Source of the DNA: Saccharopolyspora shandongensis
GTDB lineage: Bacteria; Actinomycetota; Actinomycetes; Mycobacteriales; Pseudonocardiaceae
Assembly (NCBI RefSeq): GCF_900106995.1
Contig: NZ_FNOK01000023.1
Coordinates: forward strand, 1-64,000
DNA: 64,000 nucleotides
Direction of reading: 5' to 3'
Shown here: positions 46,131-55,519 of the stretch, piece by piece
How the letters are laid out: each line of letters opens with the position of its first letter
Numbering within the stretch: the stretch's first letter is position 1
Notes under the pieces: generated by a model
The model's database searches: none
Told to the model about the DNA's origin: nothing
What the model saw: only the letters and a program-made list of their open reading frames with translations
Program-made: the position numbers and the translations under genes

Positions 46131-46925
46131 ATGGCCGAAGAACTGAAAGGTCTCGACTACTTCCTGGCGAGCGACGCCTGGAAGGGCACCAAGGTCGCCG
46201 ACTGGTCGATGATCGACGCCTTCGTCGATCACGGCTGGCTCACGGATCAGGACCGGAAGTACCTGCACGCGTACGGGAGCATGGTCGCGCTCAGCCCGGA
46301 CTCGTCGGGTGGGTTCTCGGAGACCGACGCGGCGTGGAAGAAGTACCTCGAAGTCAAAGACGAACACGAGGACGACCCGCAGTTCAACGACGACACCAAG
46401 GCGGAGGACATCCCGCCGCCGGACTGGGACGACGGCCCGCAGGACGGGAAGGACTACCACAAGGACACTCCGTTCGACGTTCCGGGAGACGAGAAGACCC
46501 CGGTCGGCGACGTGCCCAAGGTGCCGGGCGACGACGGCGAGAAGAAGGGCGGCAAGGGGGTTATCAGCGTCAACACCAAGGCCCTCGCGGTGTTCGCCGA
46601 CAACGTGGAATCCCTGCGCGTCATGATCTCCAACGCGAAGAAGAAGACCGACCAGGTGAACGTCCTGCCCGGCGGGTTCAACCTCGCGTTCAAGCTGCGG
46701 GACAAGATCATGGGCACCGGTGACAAGGATCCCGGCCTGAAGACCAACGTGCGCAACTACATGGACGGGCTGGACATCGCGCTGGCGAACGTCCGGGACG
46801 AGGTTCGGAAGCTGATCGTCGACTACGACAGCACCGAAGAGCTGAACAAGCTCACCACCGACAAGCTCAACAAGGTGATGCGGGACTCGTTCAGCTTCAT
46901 CGACTCGAGCTCGCGCTCGAAGTAG
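46131..46925 (+). CDS. ESX-locus protein, unknown family
   Basis: ATG at 46131 follows GAAGGGGAGGTTCGC. The 264 residues have an N-terminal domain (DYFLASDAWKGTKVADWSMI, DHGWLTDQDRKYLHAYGSMV), a very acidic and Pro/Asp-rich middle (residues 85-145, P-P-P-D-W-D-D-G-P-Q-D-G-K-D) and a helical C-terminal part (VFADNVESLRVMISNAKKKT, LDIALANVRDEVRKLIVDYD). The C-terminal helices resemble WXG100/ESX substrate helices but lack a W-x-G. It lies between the WXG100 pair and the large Pro-rich protein, so it is probably a substrate or a chaperone of this system. Confidence 0.75.
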   Translation: MAEELKGLDYFLASDAWKGTKVADWSMIDAFVDHGWLTDQDRKYLHAYGSMVALSPDSSGGFSETDAAWKKYLEVKDEHEDDPQFNDDTKAEDIPPPDWDDGPQDGKDYHKDTPFDVPGDEKTPVGDVPKVPGDDGEKKGGKGVISVNTKALAVFADNVESLRVMISNAKKKTDQVNVLPGGFNLAFKLRDKIMGTGDKDPGLKTNVRNYMDGLDIALANVRDEVRKLIVDYDSTEELNKLTTDKLNKVMRDSFSFIDSSSRSK

Positions 46926-47010
46926 CGGGTTCGGTGCCGGTGGTGCCCGCCGGTGGCGCGCGGGCGATGAATGCTGATCTTGGTCTGGTCTTCTAGGGAG
47001 TTGAGGGTCG

Positions 47011-49995
47011 ATGTCTGAGTCGGACAGTGAGGGCCGGCTGAAGTACGGCGATTACGACGAGAACGTCTTCCGCAAAGACGAGATCGACGAGCACGCGGTG
47101 TTCATCAACCACCAGGCGCCCTACAAAGACGGCCAGGACGCGGATTACAACAACTGGGACTGGAAGCAGATCAAGGCCGCGTTGTGGGGCGGTGCCGCCC
47201 TGTCGACCGACGCCTTGTGGGAACAGGCCTACCACGAGGTCGACCCCAACACGCTGTACTCGGCGGGCAACGCCTTCCTGCACATCCACGAGACCATGCA
47301 TGCCGTTTCCAAGAACCTGGAACAGCAGGTGAACGCGGTCGCCGGCGAGCACGGCTCCTGGAAGGGCCAGGCCGCAGGGGTGTTCCTGGCCAAGATCCAG
47401 ACCCTGGCCAACAACATTAAGGACAACGCCGACCGGCTGGGCGGCGCGGACACGGTGCACCCGGTCCCGTCGAAGCTCTACGACAACGGTCGCTGGCTGG
47501 CCTGGGCCCGAGACGCGGTGAACCAGATCGACAGCTACTACGCCCAGGTTGCGAGATGGCGCGGCGTGGCGGATGTGATGGACAACGGGCTGGTCAAGGT
47601 CAGTGACGACCAAGAAGTCGTCAAGGCCATGAACATCGAGATGCGCAAGCCCATCAAGAAGCTCGCGGAGAACTACGGCATCACCGTCGACGACGTCCGG
47701 ACCACGACCCCGGTGTCGCCAGGGCCTGGCGGTGACAAGGGACCGCCGCCCGACAAGAAGGGCCCGCCCCCGCCACCTCCGCCGCCGAAGGCCCCACCGC
47801 CGCCTCCGCCGCCGAAGGCCCCACCGCCGCCGCCACCGCCGAAGAGTCCGCCACCGCCTCCGCAGAGCCCGCCTCCGCCGAAGAGTCCGCCGCCGCCTCC
47901 GCAGAGCCCGCCTCCGCCGAAGGGTTCGCCGCCTCCGGTCGGTCCGCCGCCGGGTTCTCCGCCGCCTCCGGGCTCCAAGCCGCCGCCGGGTTCTCCGCCG
48001 CCGGTGGGTCCGCCACCTCCGGTGGGCCCGCCGCCCGGCCAGAACCCGCCGAAGAACAACCAGAAGGGCGGACAGTTCAACGAAATTCCGCCACCGGACT
48101 CGGCGCCGCCGCCTCCGGGGTCGAAGCCGCCGCCGGGTTCTCCGCCGCCGGTGGGTCCGCCACCTCCGGTGGGCCCGCCGCCGGGCTCGGCGCCGCCTCC
48201 TGGTTCGCAACCACCTCCCGGCTCGAAGCCGCCGCCGGTGGGTCCGCCGCCGCCGGTGAGCCCGCCGCCCGGCCAGAACCCGCCGAAGGACAACCAGAAC
48301 GGGGGCCCTGGCTCGAAGCCGCCGCCAGTGGGTCCGCCGCCGCCGGTGAGCCCGCCGCCGGGTTCGACGCCGCCGCCGCCGGTGGGGGCACCGCCTCCGG
48401 GTTCGGCGCCGCCGCCGGTGGGGTCACCGCCGCCCGGTTCGACGCCGCCGCCGGCATCGAACCCGCAGGAGTGGTCGCCGCCTCCCGGTGGCCAGGTTCC
48501 GCCGGGCGGGCAGCAGGATCGCGGCGGGATGCCGATGATGCCGCCGATGATGCCTCCGGGTGCCGGTGGTGGTCAGGGTTCGGGTGCGGAGCGCCCGGAC
48601 GCCTCGGGTCTGCTGGACGGCGGCGAAAAGCCCTGGGGCGAGAACCAGCCGGGACCCGGGCTGCCGGAGGCGCCGCAGGGCGCCAATCCCGGCGGCGTCG
48701 GACTGGACGTTCCGCCGGGTGGCCAGCAGGGTCCTGGTGGGATGCCGATGATGCCGCCGATGATGCCTCCGGGTGCCGGTGGTCAGGGTTCCAACGCGGA
48801 GCGCCCGGATTCCTCGGGCCTGTTGGACGCCGGTGAGAAGCCGTGGGAGAGCGCCGGTCCGAACTTGGGCGAGCCAGAGGCGCCGCCCGAAGGCGTTCCG
48901 CCGGTGGCGGGTCCGCAGGACTGGTCGCCGGGTCAGGGCTTGCCGCAGAACGGGCAGCAGCAGGTCCCTGGCGGGATGCCGATGGTTCCGCCGATGGTGC
49001 CTCCGGGTGCCGGTGGTCAGGGTTCCAACGCGGAGCGCCCGGATTCCTCGGGCCTGTTGGACGCCGGTGAGAAGCCTTGGGAGAGCACCGGCCCGAACGC
49101 TGGTGAACCGGAAGCGCCGGGTGGCGCCGCTCCGGGCGGCCCGGGCCTCGGCGTGCCATCGACCAATGTGGAGACCCCGGGACTCCTGCTCGACGCGGGA
49201 ATGCCGCTCGAAGGCGTTCCGAGGGCGGCGGGTCCGCAGGAATGGACGCCGGGCGAAAGCACGCCGCCGGGTGAGCAGCAGGTTCCTGTCGGGATGCCGA
49301 TGGTTCCGCCGGTGGTGCCTCCGGGTGCCGGTGGTCAGGGCTCCAGCGCGGAGCGCCCGGACGCCTCGGGCTTGCTGGACGCCGGCGAAAAACCGTGGGA
49401 GAGCACCGGATCCGACGGCGGCGAATCCGAGGCGCCGAAGGAGACACCTGCCGATCCGGCCGAGTCGGTCGGACAGCCCGGCGAGGACGCGGCCGGTCCC
49501 GGGAACCCCGCGGAAACTCCGGAGGACCACGTGCCGGTCGTCCGGCGCGACTCGGCGGAGCAGGACACCAGCGCGTGGGACGTGCCCAGCGACGGCCTGC
49601 CGTGGCTGGTTCCGTTCCCGGTGGCCGCGCGCCCCGAGGAATCGGAACGCGACCGGCCCGCACCGGACCACGCGCTGCGGGACAGCAGGCCGTGGACCGG
49701 CGCGCCGTCGGCCGACAACGGCTACGCCACCTGGCGAAGCGCGAAGTGGGCCGAGGGAAACGGGAAACCGGTCGAGGACGAGCAACCGCTGATGTGCGGC
49801 GGCCCGACGCTGACCGAGGAGGAAGTCGCCGCCATGCAGGCCGAGAAGCAGGCCCAGGCCGAAGCGGAGGCCGCGGCGGCGGAAGCCGAGGAGGAGGACG
49901 AGAAGAAGGAGCGGTCCAGCGCAGACCTGCTCGTGAGGGATAACTCTGCCTGGGGCGCAGGACCGGCCACGCCGCCCTCCGGAGTGATCGGATAG
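47011..49995 (+). CDS. Large WXG100-like, Pro-rich repeat protein of the ESX locus
   Basis: ATG at 47011 follows AGGGAGTTGAGGGTCG. Residues 1-230 contain a WXG100-like helical domain with the turn GEHGSWKGQAAGVF (Trp117) and a paired helix (NQIDSYYAQVARWRG). Residues 235-490 are almost only Pro, Gly, Ser and Lys (P-P-P-P-P-K-A). Residues 507-830 hold four copies of M-P-M-x-P-P-x-x-P-P-G-A-G-G-x-G followed by A-E-R-P-D-x-S-G-L-L-D-x-G-E-K-P-W. The last 60 residues are Glu/Ala-rich and probably coiled. In other actinomycete ESX loci such PPE-like proteins are secreted or wall-spanning. Pro-rich arms of this length can reach across peptidoglycan. Confidence 0.8.
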   Translation: MSESDSEGRLKYGDYDENVFRKDEIDEHAVFINHQAPYKDGQDADYNNWDWKQIKAALWGGAALSTDALWEQAYHEVDPNTLYSAGNAFLHIHETMHAVSKNLEQQVNAVAGEHGSWKGQAAGVFLAKIQTLANNIKDNADRLGGADTVHPVPSKLYDNGRWLAWARDAVNQIDSYYAQVARWRGVADVMDNGLVKVSDDQEVVKAMNIEMRKPIKKLAENYGITVDDVRTTTPVSPGPGGDKGPPPDKKGPPPPPPPPKAPPPPPPPKAPPPPPPPKSPPPPPQSPPPPKSPPPPPQSPPPPKGSPPPVGPPPGSPPPPGSKPPPGSPPPVGPPPPVGPPPGQNPPKNNQKGGQFNEIPPPDSAPPPPGSKPPPGSPPPVGPPPPVGPPPGSAPPPGSQPPPGSKPPPVGPPPPVSPPPGQNPPKDNQNGGPGSKPPPVGPPPPVSPPPGSTPPPPVGAPPPGSAPPPVGSPPPGSTPPPASNPQEWSPPPGGQVPPGGQQDRGGMPMMPPMMPPGAGGGQGSGAERPDASGLLDGGEKPWGENQPGPGLPEAPQGANPGGVGLDVPPGGQQGPGGMPMMPPMMPPGAGGQGSNAERPDSSGLLDAGEKPWESAGPNLGEPEAPPEGVPPVAGPQDWSPGQGLPQNGQQQVPGGMPMVPPMVPPGAGGQGSNAERPDSSGLLDAGEKPWESTGPNAGEPEAPGGAAPGGPGLGVPSTNVETPGLLLDAGMPLEGVPRAAGPQEWTPGESTPPGEQQVPVGMPMVPPVVPPGAGGQGSSAERPDASGLLDAGEKPWESTGSDGGESEAPKETPADPAESVGQPGEDAAGPGNPAETPEDHVPVVRRDSAEQDTSAWDVPSDGLPWLVPFPVAARPEESERDRPAPDHALRDSRPWTGAPSADNGYATWRSAKWAEGNGKPVEDEQPLMCGGPTLTEEEVAAMQAEKQAQAEAEAAAAEAEEEDEKKERSSADLLVRDNSAWGAGPATPPSGVIG
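48529..49392 (+). repeat. Four coding repeats in the Pro-rich ESX protein
   Basis: Starts at about 48529, 48742, 48976 and 49294 (residues 507, 578, 656 and 762 of the protein). Each copy encodes GMPM-PP--PPGAGG-G---A then ERPD-SGLLD-GEKPW. Spacing varies (71, 78 and 106 residues), so these are spaced repeats within one gene, with near-identical DNA between the second and third copies. Confidence 0.85.
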
Positions 49996-50035
49996 GGGAG
50001 ATTCCGCACTCGCCGACCGCAAATGAGGCACACCC

Positions 50036-53000
50036 ATGAGCACCATCACGGTGAAGCGGCCGCCACGGGTCGCCGGGCCGGAGATGCCCGAAGGCGAGGT
50101 CGAGCTGCAGGAGCCGCCGGTGATGGCGGAGCCTGCAGCGCTCGACTTCCGCTCGGCGGCAATGTTCCTGCCGATGGGCATCGGCTCGGCGGCGATGGTC
50201 ATGATGTTCGCGTCGTCCAGCCGGTCGCCTGCGATGTACATGATGGGCGGCATCATGGGCGTGGGCATGGTGATCATGGGCCTGAGCCAGATCGGGCGCG
50301 CCGGTGCGGAGCGCAAGCGCAAGATGGCTTCCGAGCGCCGCGACTTCCTGCGCTACATCGCGCAACTGCGCGAGAAGGCGCGGGAAGCCGCGGACCAGCA
50401 GCGGCGGGCGGTCGCGTGGAACCATCCCGAGCCGTCCTGGCTCTGGTCGGTGGCGAGCGGGTCGAGGCTGTGGGAGCGCCGGGCGAACGACACCGACTTT
50501 GGCCGGGCCCGGATCGGGTTGGGCACCCTGGCCGCGGCGGTGGAGTACACGGCGCCGTCGACGAAGCCGATCGAGGACCTCGAACCGCTCGCCGCGGTCT
50601 CGCTGCGCCGCTTCCGGGAGGCGTACCGGACGGTGTCGGGCATCCCCATCTCGGTCGGCCTGCGCAGCTTCACCAGCGTGGAGTTCGCCGGTTCCCAGGA
50701 ATCGGCGGTGGCCCTGGCCCGCGCCATCCTCGGCCAGCTGGTCACCTTCCACTCGCCGGACGAGCTCCGGGTGGCCGTGCTGACCGACGAGACGGGGCAG
50801 CCGGAGTGGGACTGGGTCAAGTGGTTGCCGCACAACGCGCACCCGGCGATGCAGGACCCGGCGGGCCCGCTGCGGCTGTTCGCCTGCGACCACGACGAGC
50901 TGCTGGACGTGCTCGGCCCCGACATCACCGACCGACCCGACCACGATCCGGGCAGCCGGCCGGGCGTCGTCGAGCCGTTCGTCGTCGTGGTGGCGCACCA
51001 GGCGGAAATCCCCGAGTCGTCCCGGTTGCTCGACGGCGGACTGCGCAACGTGGTGCTGCTGGACCTCACCGGCAAGATGCCGGGCGGGCCGAAAGTGCTC
51101 CGCCTGACGGCGGAAGGCGACGCGGTGGAGTTCCCGGCCGGGGATGCCACCGGATCCGCGCAGCGCGACGAGCTGAGCCTGGAACAGATCGAGGCGCTGG
51201 CCCGGCTGCTCGCGCCGAAGCGGACGAGCGGCTCGGTCGACGTCGTCGACCAGCCGCTGGAGAGCGACTTCGAGCTGACCAGCCTGCTGGGCATCCGCGA
51301 CCCGCGCACGTTCGACGTGCCCGCGCTGTGGCGGCCCCGCGCCGCGCAGCGGGCCCGGCTGCAGGTGCCCATCGGCGTCACCGAGGACGGCGAGGTCGTC
51401 GACCTCGACCTGAAGGAACCCGCGCAGGGCGGGATGGGGCCGCACGGCATGCTGATCGGCGCCACCGGCTCCGGCAAGAGCGAGCTGCTGCGCACCCTCG
51501 TGACTGGCCTCGCCGCGACGCACTCGTCCGAGATCCTGAACCTGGTGCTGGTCGACTTCAAGGGCGGCGCGACGTTCCTCGGGATGGACCGCCTGCCGCA
51601 CACCTCGGCGATGATCACCAACCTCGCCGACGAGCTGCCGCTGGTCGACCGGATGCAGGACGCGCTCAACGGCGAGCTCGTGCGGCGGCAGGAACTGCTG
51701 CGGGCGAGCGGCTTCTCCTCCTCGTTCGAGTACGAGAAGGCCCGTGGCAGCGGCGCGCAGCTGGTGCCGTTCCCGGACCTGCTGATCGTCGTCGACGAGT
51801 TCTCCGAGCTGCTGGCCAACAAGTCCGAGTTCATGGACCTGTTCGTGTCCATCGGGCGGCTCGGCCGAAGCCTCGGGGTGCACCTGCTGCTCGCGTCGCA
51901 GCGCCTCGAGGAAGGCCGGATCCACCGCGTCGAAGGTCACCTGTCGTACCGGATCGCGCTGCGCACCTTCTCCTCGATGGAGTCGCGGGCGGTCATCGGC
52001 GCGGCGAAGGCGTACGAGCTGCCGTCCGATCCGGGCAACGGCTACCTGAAGATCGACACCACTACTCTGGTCCGCTTCAAGGGCGCCTACGTCTCCGGGC
52101 CGTGCCCGCCGAGCGACGGCCCGGTCGCCGCCCCGGAGAACCGGGCGTTCTCCGAGGTCGTCTCGTTCCGCACGCAGCCGTACCCGAGCCTGCACGCGCT
52201 CCGGCCCGTCGACGAGGAACCGGAGTCCGCCGAGGAGCCGGCGGAGCAGCCCGCCGTGGAGTCCAATGAGGACGTTCCCTCGCTGGTCGACGTCATCATC
52301 GGGCGCTTGGCGGGCAGCGGCCCGCCGGCCCGCCAGGTCTGGTTGCCGCCGCTGTCCGAGGCGCCGAGCCTGGACACGCTGCTGCCCACCGTGGTGCCGG
52401 ACCCCGCCCGCGGGATGACCGTCGACGATCCCGGCAGCCGGGGCGTGCTGCGGGTCCCGGTCGGCGTCGTCGACCGGCCCTTCGAGCAGCTGCGGGACCT
52501 GCTGGTCGCCGACCTCGGCGGGGCCGACGGGCACGTCGGCGTCGCGGGCGCGCCGCAGAGCGGGAAGTCGACGCTGCTGCGGACCCTCGTGCTGGGGCTG
52601 GCGCTGACCAACACGCCGGAAGAGGTCCAGTTCTACTGCCTGGACTTCGGCGGCGGCGGCATCATGTCGGTGTCCGGCCTGCCGCACGTCGGTTCGGTGG
52701 CGACCAGGATGGAGCACGACCGGGTGGTGCGGACCATCGCGGAGCTGACCCAGCTGCTGGAACGCCGCGAGGCCCTGTTCGCCGAGCACGGGTTCGAGTC
52801 GATCTCGGCGTACCTGCGGGCCCGCGCGCGGGGCGAGATCGACGACCCGTTCGGTCACGTCTTCCTCGTCGTGGACGGCTGGTTCACGGTCAAGCAGGAC
52901 TTCGCCGACGTGGAGACGAAGATCGGCGAACTGGCCTCCCGCGGGCTCTCGTTCGGCATCCACGTGGTGCTCAGCGCGACCCGCTGGTCGGAGATCCGTC

Positions 53001-54031
53001 CGTGGCTGCGGGACCTGCTGGGCACCAAGTTCGAGCTCCGCCTCGGCGACTCGATGGAATCCGAGATCGGTTCCCGCAAGGCGGCCACCGTGCCGAACCA
53101 GGCGGGGCGCGGGATGACGGCGAAGGGATTCCACTTCATCTCGGCGCTGCCGCGCCTGGACGGCACCTCCGGGGCCGACGACCTGGCCGACGCGACCAAG
53201 GGCGTCGCGGAGGAGATGCGGGCGTTCTGGCCCGGCCGCGGCGCGCCGCCGGTGCGGATGCTGCCGACCCACCTGCCCGCGGCGGAACTCCCGTCGCCGG
53301 AACGGGAATTCCGGATGTGCCTCGGCTACGACGAGCAGCGCCTGGAACCGGTGTGGCACGACTTCTTCGTCCACCCGCACCTGATGGTCTTCGGCGACAG
53401 CGCGACCGGCAAGACCAACCTGCTGCGCCTGGCGCTGCGTTCGATCCGGCAGCGATACGGCCCGGACGAGGCCAAGATCGTGCTGGGCGACGTTCGCCGG
53501 GACCTCGACCAGGAGGTGCCCGCCGAGTACGGCGTCGGCTTCGGCTTCAGCTCCGACACGCTCTTCCAGCTCGCCGAGCAGGCGCTCGGGTCGATGACCA
53601 AGCGGGTGCCCGGCCAGGACATCTCCTCGGAGCGGCTGCGCAAGCGCGACTGGTGGGAAGGCCCGGAGCTGTTCCTCGTCGTGGACGACTACGAACTGCT
53701 CGGCCGGGGCGGCGTCAGCTCGGCGCTGGAACCGCTGCTGCCGATGATCCCGCAGGGTGTCCACATCGGACTCCACCTGATCATCGCCCGGAGCACCTCG
53801 GGCGCGGTGCGCTCGATGATGGACCCGGTGCTGCGCAGGCTCTGGGAGCTCGGCACGCCCGGCGTGCTGCTGTCCTACCCCAAGGAGGAGGGGAAGTTCC
53901 TCGGCGAGGCCGCGCCGCGCAAGCTGCCGCCGGGGCGCGCTCAACTGGTCACCCGCCGGGGCGTCGGCCTCATCCAGACCGGTCTCGTGACCGCTGACTC
54001 CACCACCACCGCCTCACCGGCCGGCTTGTAG
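50036..54031 (+). CDS. eccC: ESX secretion ATPase EccC (FtsK/SpoIIIE type)
   Basis: ATG at 50036 gives 1331 residues. Two membrane helices lie at about residues 40-85 (SAAMFLPMGIGSAAMVMMFA, MYMMGGIMGVGMVIMGLSQI). Three FtsK-like ATPase domains follow. Domain 1 has GATGSGKSE (about 475), LVLVDFKGGATF and LLIVVDEFSELL. Domain 2 has GAPQSGKSTLL (about 838) and a weak Walker B (VFLVVDGWFTV). Domain 3 has GDSATGKTNLL (about 1119) and FLVVDDYELL. This is the single-polypeptide form (EccCa plus EccCb fused). It is the motor that recognises C-terminal signals of WXG100 substrates. It is followed by eccD and eccB, the usual core order. Confidence 0.95.
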   Translation: MSTITVKRPPRVAGPEMPEGEVELQEPPVMAEPAALDFRSAAMFLPMGIGSAAMVMMFASSSRSPAMYMMGGIMGVGMVIMGLSQIGRAGAERKRKMASERRDFLRYIAQLREKAREAADQQRRAVAWNHPEPSWLWSVASGSRLWERRANDTDFGRARIGLGTLAAAVEYTAPSTKPIEDLEPLAAVSLRRFREAYRTVSGIPISVGLRSFTSVEFAGSQESAVALARAILGQLVTFHSPDELRVAVLTDETGQPEWDWVKWLPHNAHPAMQDPAGPLRLFACDHDELLDVLGPDITDRPDHDPGSRPGVVEPFVVVVAHQAEIPESSRLLDGGLRNVVLLDLTGKMPGGPKVLRLTAEGDAVEFPAGDATGSAQRDELSLEQIEALARLLAPKRTSGSVDVVDQPLESDFELTSLLGIRDPRTFDVPALWRPRAAQRARLQVPIGVTEDGEVVDLDLKEPAQGGMGPHGMLIGATGSGKSELLRTLVTGLAATHSSEILNLVLVDFKGGATFLGMDRLPHTSAMITNLADELPLVDRMQDALNGELVRRQELLRASGFSSSFEYEKARGSGAQLVPFPDLLIVVDEFSELLANKSEFMDLFVSIGRLGRSLGVHLLLASQRLEEGRIHRVEGHLSYRIALRTFSSMESRAVIGAAKAYELPSDPGNGYLKIDTTTLVRFKGAYVSGPCPPSDGPVAAPENRAFSEVVSFRTQPYPSLHALRPVDEEPESAEEPAEQPAVESNEDVPSLVDVIIGRLAGSGPPARQVWLPPLSEAPSLDTLLPTVVPDPARGMTVDDPGSRGVLRVPVGVVDRPFEQLRDLLVADLGGADGHVGVAGAPQSGKSTLLRTLVLGLALTNTPEEVQFYCLDFGGGGIMSVSGLPHVGSVATRMEHDRVVRTIAELTQLLERREALFAEHGFESISAYLRARARGEIDDPFGHVFLVVDGWFTVKQDFADVETKIGELASRGLSFGIHVVLSATRWSEIRPWLRDLLGTKFELRLGDSMESEIGSRKAATVPNQAGRGMTAKGFHFISALPRLDGTSGADDLADATKGVAEEMRAFWPGRGAPPVRMLPTHLPAAELPSPEREFRMCLGYDEQRLEPVWHDFFVHPHLMVFGDSATGKTNLLRLALRSIRQRYGPDEAKIVLGDVRRDLDQEVPAEYGVGFGFSSDTLFQLAEQALGSMTKRVPGQDISSERLRKRDWWEGPELFLVVDDYELLGRGGVSSALEPLLPMIPQGVHIGLHLIIARSTSGAVRSMMDPVLRRLWELGTPGVLLSYPKEEGKFLGEAAPRKLPPGRAQLVTRRGVGLIQTGLVTADSTTTASPAGL

Positions 54032-54117
54032 GTGCCCCTCGCGGGGTTCCCCGCCGCGCGCGACGACCGCCGCGCGAGCCGAGTCGACGAAAGCTTTCAT
54101 CCCAGGAGGAATGGCTC

Positions 54118-55509
54118 ATGACCAGAGCTGCCGAGCTCTGCAGGATCACGGTGTTCGGGCCTGACGGCAAGGCCGATCTCGCCGTGCCCGTCTCGACCAC
54201 CGTGGCCGATCTCCTGCCGGTGCTGCTCAGCCACACCCGGAAGCAGCCGCAGGGCGGCGAACAGGGTTCCTGGGTGTTGCAGCGCATCGGCGGGGCACCG
54301 CTGGACCAGTCGGGCACCCCGGAGACGCTGGACTGGCTGGAAGGCGAGCAGCTGCACCTGCGGCCGACCGACGATCCGCTGCCCGAGCTCGACTTCGACG
54401 ACCTGGCCGACGGCATCGCGACCTCCGTCGGGCAGCGCAAGGACCGCTGGAAGCACGAATACGGCCGCGTCCTGTTCACCACCCTGTCGGCCGCGGTGGC
54501 CGCGGTGATCGGGTTGGTCCTGCTCGGTCCGGGGCCGACGGAGCTTCACGCCGGCTTCGCGCTCGGGCTGGGCGTGGTCTTCGTGGCCGCCGCCGCACCG
54601 GTCGCGAAGAAGCTGGACGATCTCGGGCTGATCAGGCTGACCGGGCTGGTGGGCTGCGCGTTCGCGGGACTCGCCGGGCTGATCGCGGCGGACGGAGTGC
54701 CGGACGCAGCGGCACTGACGCCCTCGGGAATCGTGGCCGGCGCGGCGGGAGCGGCCGTCGGCGCAGCCATCCTGCTGGTGCTGCGGCGGTTCGTCGCCGA
54801 CGGGATCCCGTACGCGCCGTTCATCACGATGCTGCTGGTGGCGGCGGCGGTGATCGGCGGCGTCTGGCTGGGTGCGGGATTCGGCCTGGCAGTCGGCCAG
54901 GTCGCCGGGGTGCTGGCCACCGTGTTGTTCGGCGTGGTCGTCTTCGTGCCGAAGCTGACCATCCGGGCCGCTTACCTGCGCGGGCCGCAGCTGCCGCGCA
55001 ACGCCGACGACCTCCAGCAGGACATCGACCCCGCGCCCGCCGACGACGTGTTCGCCAGGACGGCGGCGGCGGACCGGTACATCAGCGTGGCGATGGTCGT
55101 CGCCGCCACCGTCTTCGTCGGGGCGTTCCCGTTCATCCTGGCGGAGCCGGGCTGGATCTCGTGGGCCATGGTGAGCCTGCTGGCCTGCGCGGTGCTGCTG
55201 CGCTCCCGCAACTTCCTCGGTGCCTGGCAACGGGTTTCGCTGGCCGCGGCGGGTACGTTCGGCCTGGGCCTGGTGGCCCTCCACTTCGCGCAGGAGTTCT
55301 CTCCCGGATGGCGCACCGTCCTGCTGATCGGGCTGCTCCTGGTGCTGTTCGCCTTGGTCAAGGCCACCCTGCGGCCCGAGACGCGGCGGATGCTGCCGAT
55401 CTGGGGACACCTGGCGAACATCTTCGACACCTGCACCGCGCTCGCGGTGGTTCCGTTGCTGCTCCAGCTGCTCGGCGTGTACGCCTGGGCGCGCGGACTG
55501 GCCGGGTGA
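54118..55509 (+). CDS. eccD: ESX membrane component EccD
   Basis: ATG at 54118 follows CCAGGAGGAATGGCTC. The 463 residues have an N-terminal ubiquitin-like (YukD) domain (CRITVFGPDGKADLAVPVST, WVLQRIGGAPLDQSG, LEGEQLHLRPTDDPLPELDF). About eleven hydrophobic segments follow from residue 115 (LFTTLSAAVAAVIGLVLLGP onward). EccD lines the membrane pore of ESX systems as a dimer. Length and layout are normal for the family. It sits between eccC and eccB with gaps of 86 and 10 bp. Confidence 0.93.
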   Translation: MTRAAELCRITVFGPDGKADLAVPVSTTVADLLPVLLSHTRKQPQGGEQGSWVLQRIGGAPLDQSGTPETLDWLEGEQLHLRPTDDPLPELDFDDLADGIATSVGQRKDRWKHEYGRVLFTTLSAAVAAVIGLVLLGPGPTELHAGFALGLGVVFVAAAAPVAKKLDDLGLIRLTGLVGCAFAGLAGLIAADGVPDAAALTPSGIVAGAAGAAVGAAILLVLRRFVADGIPYAPFITMLLVAAAVIGGVWLGAGFGLAVGQVAGVLATVLFGVVVFVPKLTIRAAYLRGPQLPRNADDLQQDIDPAPADDVFARTAAADRYISVAMVVAATVFVGAFPFILAEPGWISWAMVSLLACAVLLRSRNFLGAWQRVSLAAAGTFGLGLVALHFAQEFSPGWRTVLLIGLLLVLFALVKATLRPETRRMLPIWGHLANIFDTCTALAVVPLLLQLLGVYAWARGLAG

Positions 55510-55519
55510 GGGGCGGACC

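Noticed and set aside
47760..48460. Possible CRISPR-like or simple repeat array in the Pro-rich segment
   Set aside because: The repetition is CCG/CCT codon runs encoding poly-Pro in one frame, with no constant repeat and unique spacers and no cas genes.
48077..53944. Minus-strand open frame of 1955 codons opposite eccC and the Pro-rich gene
   Set aside because: It has Arg/Pro/His-rich shadow composition, no ribosome binding site and no domain. The plus strand has clear EccC motifs in the same place. Long antisense frames are expected with strong third-position GC bias.
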